A stretch of DNA of 64,000 nucleotides, from assembly GCA_946122785.1 (NCBI GenBank), contig CAMGYJ010000006.1:51604066-51668065 (forward strand). The letters are read 5' to 3'. The position numbers and the translations under genes were made by a program. The notes under the pieces were generated by a model, which was given only the letters and a program-made list of their open reading frames with translations, was not told the DNA's origin and did no database searches. Shown in pieces: positions 1 to 9,003 of this stretch (positions within the stretch are counted from its first letter, which is position 1; each line of letters starts with the position of its first letter). The DNA is from Linum tenue. Lineage: Eukaryota > Streptophyta > Magnoliopsida > Malpighiales > Linaceae.

Positions 1-306
1 CTTTTTGGTTAATAAACTCTATTGGATTTCTAGCAAGGTTCGTGGCTTCTCTTTGTCATTTTAGGAAACGGGACAAGATAGGATGTGGAATTGTAAAATG
101 CGAAATGGGCTTCCTAAGATGACCAATGTATCCTAACATCCAATCCTTTGCTGAACTTAGAGCTAGAATATCTATAGTTAATCAAATCAAGCGGGGTAAG
201 AGGCATTTTAGTGTGCTTTATAGTATTGGTACTATAAAATATTTACAGCCATTAGATCATGTTCAAACTATATCAACCATTAGATTTTATTTAAATTATT
301 AAATTA
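1..306. other. AT-rich stretch, no gene seen
   Basis: No open frame, RNA gene or repeat boundary can be supported here. A TATA-like run lies near 231-239, but no transcript can be tied to it with confidence. Confidence 0.5.
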
Positions 307-1143
307 TTATTTTATTTGTGTGTGATAACCGGTACAACCGGTTGTCTGAAACCAATTGAGACAAACACTATCTTCCTTCGAAACCATTCTTCTCACCGCC
401 GAAACCCTTCTTCCTTCGATCCTCTTCCTTCCTTCGATCCTCTCCACGCAGCTAGCGAGCAGTGAAGACGACGAGCAGTGGGTGACGACGAGTGAAGACG
501 GCGAGCAGTGGGTGACGACGAGTGAAGACGGCGAGCAGTGGGTGACGACGAGTAGAAGGCGGCAGTGAAGGCGGCGATTCGGATTCCAGATTCCGACGAC
601 GACAGTGAAGGCGGCGAGCAAGGGACGACGAGAGCGAGCATCTCTTCGTCGATTGCAAACGAAGACCCTCTTCCCATCGATAGCTAACGAAGACTCTGCA
701 CAAAACCCCTCTTCCCATCGATAGCAAACGAAGACCGCTGACCTACCTCCTCCACCGCAACTTTTTTCGGTTAGTACTATCTTCTTTGTGTTTAGCTTGA
801 TAATTAGCTGCAATGGCGGTTCCTGTTGTTCCTTCACTTGTTTTGAAGGAGAATTTGCAGCATTTACCTTCTCTTCACCTTGTTTTTGCTGTTGAGGTTG
901 TGCTTGATTTGTCTCCGTTTCAGCAACATCCTTAGCAGGCTCTTGTTGTTGTTGTTGTTGTTCCTCAATCTTCTTCTGTTGAGGAGGAGCATTGGGTTCT
1001 TCTGTTGTTAGGGTAGAAGAATTCGAGTCTGAAGAATTCACAGCAGTTGTGGTTGTTGTTGTTGTGGTTGAGGTTGTGGTTGTTGATGATGCTTCCTTTG
1101 GTGAGGAAGCTTTGGATGGATGTTGTTGTTGTAGTTCTTCCAT
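307..1143 (-). CDS. Low-complexity Gln/Thr/Ser-rich open frame, unrecognised
   Basis: An open frame can be read from the ATG at 1143-1141. Its first ~120 residues are rich in Gln, Thr and Ser, with runs of T and Q coming from trinucleotide repeats on the plus strand (950-1130). After that it reads antisense through GC-rich repeats (460-760) and loses any protein-like character. No family was recognised. It could be the first exon of a captured gene fragment, or only an open frame in microsatellite DNA. The likely 5' leader of the plus-strand ULP1-like gene overlaps it, which counts against a real gene. Confidence 0.2.
   Translation of the reverse strand: MEELQQQHPSKASSPKEASSTTTTSTTTTTTTTAVNSSDSNSSTLTTEEPNAPPQQKKIEEQQQQQQEPAKDVAETETNQAQPQQQKQGEEKVNAANSPSKQVKEQQEPPLQLIIKLNTKKIVLTEKSCGGGGRSAVFVCYRWEEGFCAESSLAIDGKRVFVCNRRRDARSRRPLLAAFTVVVGIWNPNRRLHCRLLLVVTHCSPSSLVVTHCSPSSLVVTHCSSSSLLASCVERIEGRKRIEGRRVSAVRRMVSKEDSVCLNWFQTTGCTGYHTQIK
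462..551. repeat. Three tandem copies of a 30-bp unit
   Basis: Units start at 462, 492 and 522 and contain GAGCAGTGGGTGACGACGA; the first has one base change. The block is GC-rich beside AT-rich DNA. It falls in the likely 5' leader of the gene at 2807-6060. Confidence 0.85.
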
Positions 1144-2094
1144 CTTCTTCGTGGGAGGATTGATATGATATGATATGGTAGATAGAAAGGCCGTGTTCAC
1201 TGAGAAAGTTGGGAATTTTTCTCTGTTTAGCCAATTGATGAATGTAGTTAAGTTTGAAAACCATGATTTGTTTGATTGATTTAAGTCTCTTTGCTATGGT
1301 TAGTGGCTCCAAGCATGCGATTAACCAACAGAAATGGGTGCTTATCTTAACTGTTCACTTCATAGTATGAGTTTTCTGTTTGTGGAGTTATCGGATGTAT
1401 CCGAAGGGACTGTATGTGGAGTTAGAATTGTGTATATAATGTAGAAAAGAAGTTTAGTGCAGTGGGTAAAAGAGCTTCCATGAATGATGAGACATTAAGG
1501 TCAAACTTAGTTAGGATATTTAGAGCATGGTTGTGGCTGATCGATATGCAAATACAGGAGGTCTGTTGGCCTTAGAATATACGGCAGCTTGGGAGTTACT
1601 CCCAGTTTTATTCTTTATTGTACATTCCGTGCCTCGATCTCATTTTGTATTGTTCGTTTCGTTGTTGCCTTTGCTTTCAAACTGAAGAGAATAACTGTGC
1701 TGGGGTTGTTCTGCTTGCTTCTTTAGTTCTTTGGTCTTGATTGGGTTTTAGGGATGTAAGGAATGGGTTTGTAGAGTTTACTTAATAGTCAATTTTTATC
1801 TCCCACATCCCACTAGAGTTCGAGTTATTTTCAGGGTTTGTAGTGTCGTTACCGTTGCTTATTGATTACATTTTGGACTGTTAATTGAAGGGTCTTGCTT
1901 GGCTGCATGAAAGGTGCAATTGAGTGTGTTAGTCAAGAACTATTTCATGAAATCAGGGTGACTTCAGTTTTAGCCAGTTTGGATGGAAATAGAGCGAGTG
2001 TTTATGGTGGTGTCATGGGTTATGGAAAGCTTAGTGGCTATGCTCGTGGTCATGTTATTTAGCTCTCAAAAGTTGTAAGTTGTGTGTGGTTTCT
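1144..2094. other. No gene seen; likely long leader intron of the ULP1-like gene
   Basis: A possible splice donor (TTTTTTCG/GTTAGT, about 770) and an acceptor (TTTTGCAG at 2779-2786, 20 nt before the start codon) would make 771-2786 one leader intron. No coding frame was recognised inside it. Confidence 0.35.
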
Positions 2095-2600
2095 GGAAAT
2101 ATCACGGCTGTGAGAGAGACCGTGGATGTAATTCTGGAAATATCACGGCTATGAGATAGGCCGTGAGAGAGACCGTGTATGTAAAAACACACTTCTCAGT
2201 TTCCCAGAGGTTTTCACGGGTTGCCTTCGACAGTGTCACGGCCGTGAGATGAGCCGTGTTTTTGGATATGGATGATGGGCATCTCACGGCCCCATTGTTA
2301 ATTCTCACGGGCCCCTTTGTAAATTCTCACGGGCCCCTTTGTAAATTATCACGGTCCCCTTTGTAAATTATCACGGGCCCCTTTGTAAATTCTCACGGCC
2401 CCTTTGTAAATTCTCACGGGCCCCTTTGTAAATTCTCACGGCCCCTTAGTAAATTATCACGGGCCCCTTTGTAAATTCTCACGGCCCCTTTGTAAATTCT
2501 CACGGCCGTGAGAATAAGCCGTGTGATTGTCTGGAGATTGTCTGGAGATATGCAAACTTCTCTTTGCTTCTCACGGGTCATGTCACGGCCGTGAGATTTT
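2095..2600. repeat. Palindrome cluster A1 (TCACGGCCGTGA family)
   Basis: This block is dense in a palindromic word. A full module is visible: half-site TCACGGG (2214-2220), full palindrome TCACGGCCGTGA (2236-2247), then half-site GCCGTGT (about 2253-2259). The same module recurs at 6419-6463, 6660-6704, 7864-7910 and 12011-12058. More full sites lie near 2501 and 2585. Function is unknown; clustered palindromes in non-coding transposon DNA suggest protein binding sites. Confidence 0.8.
2281..2504. repeat. Tandem array of a 22-23 bp half-site unit
   Basis: About ten copies of a unit with TCACGGGCCCC then TTTGTAAATT. Variants carry ACGGCCCC, ACGGTCCCC, or ATC in place of CTC. Each unit holds one half of the A-type palindrome, so the array is an amplified series of half-sites. 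Confidence 0.85.
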
Positions 2601-2806
2601 GCATTTTGGGTGAAAATTAATGAAAGCTGGGTGTTTTCATGGTTAATTAGTGTACTCAGGTGTTGATGTAGGGGGTTTTCAGTTCTTCTGGTAGTTAGAA
2701 CTTGTATTTTGTTTGTACTCTTCGGCATGCTTATAATTCGTGTTTCAAGGCATGCTTATAATTTTTCTGTTGTTTTAATTTTGCAGTTTGCTAAAATTGT
2801 TCTATA

Positions 2807-5800
2807 ATGAAGACGAAGAGGCATCAAATTTTCAGCACGCGATGTTCTCCTAGGAAAGTATTCTCAGTAGTCTCAAATTTAGAGGCTTGTCAATCAGATG
2901 CCATTAGGAGATGTGGCTTTGGTCGTATTCTTGAAGTCAAAGCAAGAAAGCTACAACGTGAGTTGTTGGAGAAACTTGTGAAGAGCTTTAATCTGGAAGA
3001 AAGCACAATTAAGGCGTATGGGTTGGAAGTGCATATTTCGGCCAAAGATTTCGCGCGAATTATGGGTGTGCCTGAGGGAGGTACTGATATCATCTTGAAT
3101 GGTGAAGAAGTGGAGGGAAGATCAGAGGAACTGGAACCATTTAGAGTGTTTTCGACACGTGATTGTGGCCGACAGGCGATTTCCACAAGCTTAATGCAGA
3201 AGGAGTTGTCGAAGATGAAAGATAGCGACGATCTATTTCTTCAAATGTTTATTTTGTACGTAATGGGGGTGCTATTAGTACCAACTAGAAGAGAGGACAT
3301 TTCCTTGTCTTCGGTATACGCTGTCACCGATGTTGCAGACATTCCGAAGAAGAATTGGGCATCCTTTTGCTTCAATGAATTGGTCAAATGCATCTGCGAC
3401 CATAATGCTTCTAAAAGAGAGTATATACCGGGTTGCTTGCTGTTTTTGGAGGTAAATAATTGTTAATCCCGACTTTCTACATATTTGTAATGATTAATCA
3501 TCATGTTGATTATAGTATTTTTTTTTTGTAGTTAATATTCTTGGAGCATGCAAATGGTATTTTCCAAACCGTTGATGGGAGTTTGGATTTGATGAGTTGG
3601 GGGAGCGGAGACGTGGAGTTATTGTTAACAAAAGTGGTAAGATTGATAGTATATTTGATTCTTTTGACAAGTTGGAGCATGCTAATGGTACATTTGGTTC
3701 CCTTTTTAATTAATTTATAGGTTTCCAGCAGTTCGGGGAAAAGATCAGCTGAGGATGCCGGTTTGAAATCACCTCCAAGGAAACGGGGAGAAGTAGATGG
3801 GAAACGGCACAAACCCGACGGGGATGAGCTACTTCTCTATGAGCGTATTGATGCTCGGTTTAGTACCATGGAGGGTAGAATTGACAACTTTGGTCAAGAA
3901 TTTAGAGTGGCAATGGGTGATGCTGCTTCTAGAGATAATGAGCTAATGAGCCGGGTTGTGAAAATGGAGAACGAATTTCGGGCTTTTAGAGACGAAATCG
4001 GTACTGCAGTGAAGTCCCTTATAGAGGCAGTGAAAGCAACTGTAGGTGATCCGTTGTCAAGGGAGCAGCCTAGGGAACCCATTTCTCCTACAGCTGAGTT
4101 GAAAAAGAACGATCAGAAGGGTGAGGTTGAAAAACCTAGGGAACCCATTTCTCCTACCTTGGAATTTGTCAAGACTGCCAAAGTTGAGAATTCGGGAGAA
4201 GCTGAGGGGGAAATTGGAGATGAGAGATGTTCTGAATCTCCTTCTGTGAAAGTTGTGAAAAAGTCTCCTTGCAAGCAGCCTAAAGCGTCGCAAGTTGAGA
4301 AATTCATATTGTTGAGTGATGAAAGTGTTGCTGCTAATGATGGTTGTTCCAAGGCTGTGAAGGTATTTCACTTGATTAATTTTTCTAATTATTGGTTCTT
4401 ATGGTGTGGTTACTAATGAACTGGTTTTGTTTTTTTTATGTTTTTGAACAAGAAAGGGGCGAAAGGGAGGTGCACTACGTAGTGTGTCTAAATTGAAGCC
4501 TAGTTTGTATGTGCTCTCTCCATTCGAACGGGCAAATCCCAGAGCTAAGAAAGCACAACCTTTGTACCGTGCTCCTCCCTTTGTTGTTGAGACACCATTG
4601 TCTCTGGAGGCAGTAAAGATGCTTCAATTTGCTTTTAGTAGTGAGCTTCCCGAAAGGTACCTCCCGAAATCATTACAAGTAAAATTGGATCATATTTGTA
4701 GGATGTTTTTGGTATTTGCTTATTCTAATGTTGTGTTGTTTGAACTTGGTATTGTATAACAGTGACACATTGGTTAGTGTTGGTGGCGGGGTTCTTTCCT
4801 TGTCACGTGAAGATTTTGTCGAGCTTTTGCCAAGGACCAAAATTTCAACAAGGGTAAGTTCATTTATGTGTGTAATTTAGTAGATTGAACGTGTATTGCT
4901 GACTTTGGTATATGTGATGATGATGCATTAGATTATAGAAATGGCGTGTCTGTGCAAGACACTAGAAGAACGGAGTTGTGGTCGCACTGGTGGCTTGTCT
5001 TGGTTCTTTCCACCTTCAGTTTCGGTACAGTTGTCTGCTTTGTCTATTCTTGTCATGAAATTAATCTATTTTTTGTTGCATGTAGCTTGTGTGGGTGACT
5101 GTGTTTTATTTTTCTAGGAGCGTGCGAGTCATTGCAACGAGGAGCAATTTATGGCTAAGATGCGTTCATATAAGATACATGAGCGATACTGTATTGGTGA
5201 GCTACTTTACTGCAGTAAGGTATGTTGTAATGTTGTTTTCTAAAAGGAAATGGCTTCACCCTCCTATGTTAAATTGATAATTATTGTTTGTTTGTCCATT
5301 ATTTCAGATTCATGTCCCAATTTTCAACCTCACGTTGAAGCACTTCTATCTGGCGGTCTTTAACATGGAAGCCAAAGAAATCGAAATCTGGGACTCATTA
5401 CGAGGAACTCATAATGAAGAATATGATGCAAGGATGCAGAAACTGGTTTGCTTCTTGTTCTTCAACTTTTCAAGCTTTACTTATTGCTTAGTTGTTAGTT
5501 GTTTTTCATTTGCCGACTTTGTCGTTATATATCGATGAGGTGGATGTTTTCATTTGCAGAAATTGGGTCTAGATTGGTTGCTTAAGGATGATATCTGTGG
5601 GGCGTTTTCATTTGTGGACTTCGTGGTTAGATATCGCCAGGATGTTGCTTGCCAACCAAATGGGTACCCTTTGTTGTTGTTCAATCGTGCACTGTTCTAA
5701 TTAAGTTCGATAATTATTTGTTCGCATCATGACCATGATAATTATTTGTTATATTACAGATTTGATTGTGGACTATTTGTCAGCAATTACTTGCTGGATC

Positions 5801-6060
5801 CAGATCGATATTCCAAGAAGCTTGACCAGTTCCATAGTGACTATGAGCGGGCACAACTTACAATGTACTTGCTCACTACGGATCTGAATGAGGTGAAAGC
5901 TACAGTCAAGAAACAATCCGATGAATATTTTGAGAGACATGCAAGACCTGCCCAAATTGAGACCGAGAAGGTGAATTTCAAGACAAACTTACTTAATCGA
6001 GGAAGAAAGCCGTTGCATGCGCATGGGGAGAAAAAGGGTAGAAAGTCTAAGAAGCATTGA
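2807..6060 (+). CDS. Transposon-type C48/ULP1 cysteine protease gene, about 10 exons
   Basis: ULP1-like proteases cleave SUMO or related conjugates; copies in plant Mutator-like elements have unknown targets. Exon borders inferred from GT-AG sites: 2807-3451, 3532-3636, 3721-4362, about 4453 onward, then five or six short exons, the last about 5761-6060. The N-terminal ~200 residues resemble the domain that precedes ULP1 in plant transposon proteins (motif ARIMGVPEGG). The middle, about 3721-4362, is charged and repeats the phrase REPISPT. The protease part has its His in KHFYLAVF, its Asp in EIWDS, its Gln in CQPNG and its Cys in DCGLFV. All four catalytic positions are intact and no internal stop was found. 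The tail is Lys-rich (GEKKGRKSKKH). No mudrA-like transposase is near. Exact exon joins are inferred. Confidence 0.75.
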
Positions 6061-6339
6061 GACTTGTGATGTTAATGTAGAGTTTAGTTAATGTGGATGT
6101 TGATTGACATTTAGGATAATGTAGTTGTTGAATGAATTTTAGTGAATGTAGATGTTGAATGAAGTTTAGGAAACTGTTGAAATTACAATGAAGTAATGAA
6201 TGAAGCATTATTCAGTGATGTTATTTTTTCTCTATATTATGTTTAATGTGTCGACAAGGGAAAAATTATGCATGATCATATACCGAAAACTGGTTGAAAA
6301 TGGACCTGAAAGCAGGCGTGTTTTTGGATTTGTAATTCT
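6061..6339. other. 3' flank of the ULP1-like gene
   Basis: AT-rich, with degenerate repeats of a GTTGAATGAA-like phrase from about 6080 to 6210. It probably holds the 3' UTR; no poly(A) site can be fixed. Confidence 0.4.
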
Positions 6340-6780
6340 GGAAATATCACGGCTGTGAGATAGGCCGTGAGAGAGACCGTGAGATTTTTTCCATACAAAG
6401 GTGGAGTTCCAGACAGTTTCACGGGTTGTCTGCGACAGTATCACGGCCGTGAGATGAGCCGTGTTTTGGATATGAATGATGGACATCTCACGGTCACTAT
6501 GTAAATTCTCATGGGTGTGAGACTTGGCCGTGAGATGGGATTTTATAACGGCTTAATGATGGTAATTTTACGCCCGTGAGACTGGGCCTTGAGATTCAAA
6601 AAACCTGAATCTCACGGTCTTGAAAGGACCATCTCACACCCGTGAGATTCCAGAAAGTTTCACGGGTTGCCTTCGACAGTATAACGGCCGTGAGATGAGC
6701 CGTGTTTTGGATATGTATGATGGACATCTCAAGGCCACTTTGTAAATTCTCATGGGCGTGAGACTTGGCCTTGAGATTCA
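6340..6780. repeat. Palindrome cluster A2
   Basis: Two half-full-half modules of the A family lie here (6419-6463 and 6660-6704; the second has ATAACGG in place of ATCACGG). Between them are further half-sites (GGCCGTGAG, CTCACGG) and degenerate copies in which CACGG has decayed, for example CTCATGGG and TTACGCCC. Confidence 0.8.
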
Positions 6781-6794
6781 AAAAATCATTCCCT

Positions 6795-7620
6795 ATTATC
6801 GGTTTTGGGTTGAACCCCATGTAATTGTGAACCGATGTGAGATTGAGGTTATGTATATGGTTGAATGAGCGTTTGATTATCGGTTTTGGGTTGAACCCCA
6901 TGTTATTGTGAACCGATGTGAGATTGAGGTTATGTATATGGTTTAGCGAGCGTGTGATTATCGGTTTTGGGTTGAACCCCATGTAATTGTGAACCGATGT
7001 GAGATTGAGGTTATCTATATGGTTTAGTGAGCGTTTTATTATCGGTTTTGGGTTGAACCCCATGTAATTGTGAACCGATGTGAGATTGAGGTTATGTATA
7101 TGGTTTAGTGAGCGTTTTATTATCGGTTTTGGGTTCAACCCCATGTAATTGTGAACCGATGTGAGATTGAGGTTATGTATATGGTTGAATGAGCGTTTTA
7201 TTATCGGTTTTGGGTTGAACCCCATGTAATTGTGAACCGATGTGAGATTGAGGTTATGTATATGGTTTAGCGAGCGTGTGATTATCGGTTTTGGGTAGAA
7301 CCCCATGTAATTGTGAACCGATGTGAGATTGAGGTTATGTATATGGTTGAATGAGCGTGTGATTATCGGTTTTGGGTGTAATTGTGAACCGATGTGAGAT
7401 TGATGTTATGTATATGGTTGAGTGAGCGTTTGATTATCGGTTTTGGGTAGAACCCCATGTAATTGTGAACCGATGTGAGATTGAGGTTATGTATATGGTT
7501 GAATGAGCGTGTGATTATCGGTTTTGGGTTGAACCCCATGTAATTGTGAACCGATGTAGATTGAGGTAATTGATATATGGGTTGATTTTCGTTTGATTAT
7601 GGTTTTGGGTTAACCCATCT
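6795..7620. repeat. Tandem array, about 10 copies of an ~81-bp unit
   Basis: Each unit starts near ATTATCGGTTTTGGGTTGAA and ends with a GAGCGTTT or GAGCGTGT phrase. Starts fall near 6795, 6876, 6957, 7038, 7119, 7200, 7281, 7362, 7434 and 7515. One unit (7362-7433) is about ten bases short, and a decayed copy follows at about 7595. Each unit carries the inverted pair CGGTT/AACCG. The long reverse-strand open frame across it is a by-product of the repeat. Confidence 0.9.
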
Positions 7621-7824
7621 AATTATAACCGATGATTTTTTTGGGTTGGTCATAATGAAGAAATTCCTAGATCCTAAACCCTCACCGTCGTAAGTCAGTC
7701 GTAACAGTGATGTCGTTTCTTCCTTCTCGTCCTCCGTCGGCGCCAGAGGACTGATCCTCGGTTCCTCCCTGTCGGCTTCTTCCTTCCAGCTTCCCTCTCT
7801 CCCAGCCTCAGCTCGATGTAGACG
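7621..7824. other. Spacer, no gene seen
   Basis: A CT-rich stretch (7725-7815) resembles a plant 5' leader, but nothing coding follows it directly. Confidence 0.4.
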
Positions 7825-7829
7825 TGAGA

Positions 7830-7926
7830 TTGTTTCCATAAAAGGGGGGAGTTCCAGAGAGTTTCACGGGTTGGCGTCGATATTATTACGTCCGTGAAAT
7901 GGGCCGTGAGATTGGAATTTTAAAAA
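7830..7926 (+). promoter_or_regulatory. Palindrome module A3 with TATA-like box upstream of the 9004 gene
   Basis: A diverged half-full-half module (TCACGGG, TTACGTCCGTGAA, GGCCGTGAG; 7864-7910) is followed 8 nt later by TTTTAAAAA (7918-7926). The GC-rich leader exon of the 9004-11465 gene follows. G1 and G2 show the same order: palindromes, TATA-like box, leader exon, intron, ORF. Promoter function is inferred. Confidence 0.5.
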
Positions 7927-8039
7927 CTAACCTATGCATATTAGAATTTGAAACCCCCCCGCCCCCATATTTTGTTCGAACCCTATTTTCCTCTGTTCTA
8001 CTTCGACCCCCAACCCTCTACTCCCTCTGTTCTACTTCG

Positions 8040-8212
8040 ACCCCCTCGCCCTCGCCATTGCTCGTTCGCCCTCGCACTTGCTGGCTCGCCCTCGCCCTCG
8101 CCCTCGCCCTCGCCCTCGCCCTCGCTCGCCCTCGCCCTCGCCCTCGCCCTTGCTCGCTCGCCCTCGCCCTTGCTGCCTCGCCCTCGCCCTCGCCCTCGCT
8201 CGCCCGCGAAGA
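8040..8212. repeat. (CCCTCG)n hexanucleotide repeat in the leader exon
   Basis: The sequence alternates CCCTCG and CGCCCT with a few TTGCTCG and TTGCTGC interruptions. It is open in several frames on both strands (Arg-Pro, Ala-Leu or Arg-Ala runs), but these frames are only the repeat. The exon appears to end at 8295 (CTCTG/GTGAG). Confidence 0.9.
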
Positions 8213-8295
8213 TTCTTCAAGGTTCAGCGGCGACGGCGACCATTTCCGGACGAGTCTCTGCCCTCTGTTCCACTTCGATCCCGACAAGGCCTCTG

Positions 8296-9001
8296 GTGAG
8301 TTCTTCTTAACCACAGCGGCACTCTTCTCTGGTTTCTTGCATTTTTTAGGGTTTAGTTGCCCAATTGTGGTTGGTTTGAATTAGGGTTTTGAATGGTTTC
8401 ATGTTGTCCATTAAGACAAGAGGGGAAGAATTGAAATCATGTTTTGGTTGTTGTTATTATAATTTGAATGTTGTGATGGAATCCTGGGAGAGAGCTATGC
8501 ACTTATGGGGTAGTGCACTTGCTCTTCTTGCCCATCTACTAATTCTGGTGTCTTGCCTCTTTTGAGGTGCTTTGTTAATATGGGGTACTAGAAGGAAACT
8601 ATGGCATGCCAATGATCCTAGGAAGTTATTACATGTCTTGGTTGCTCTTCTACCTTTGTATAACATACTGGTTAATGATCATCACCGTTTATAGCAGATG
8701 GGTAGTCTCAATTACTCTTCTGCTTCATTTATTATGTTGGTGGATAGAGATCTCTGAGGTACCTGGTGAACTAGATGATCAAGAGGTTGCATAAGATTAA
8801 GTACACTAACCGAAAACTGAAACTACCCAGAACTGATGCTCTTACTATTTGCTGGTGGCTATAGCAGTACTCGCTTTTTCCCTTTTGCAGTCGGTCTAAG
8901 TTTTGCGGGAGAATTGCATTACTGATTTTGTACTTAGCTTGATTATAATTCTTTTCCCTCTCATTCACTAAAGACTAAATGTGCTTAGTTGGTTTTTGTA
9001 G
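8296..9001 (+). other. Leader intron of the 9004 gene
   Basis: Donor CTCTG/GTGAGTT at 8295/8296 and acceptor TTTTTGTAG ending at 9001, two bases before the ATG at 9004. No other gene was recognised within it. G1 and G2 have a comparable intron ending 4 bases before their extra ORFs. Confidence 0.55.
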
Positions 9002-9003
9002 GA

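Noticed and set aside
2281..2504. Regular short repeats that could be mistaken for a CRISPR array
   Set aside because: Units are contiguous with no unique spacers, and the context is a plant nuclear genome.
6596..7306. Long reverse-strand open frame with repeated MGFNPKPIIKRS-type phrases
   Set aside because: It exists only because the 81-bp unit (27 codons) stays open on that strand; no conservation, codon bias or family supports a protein.
8018..8384. Arg-Pro and Ala-Leu rich frames
   Set aside because: They are readings of the (CCCTCG)n repeat in a probable leader exon, open in several frames on both strands.
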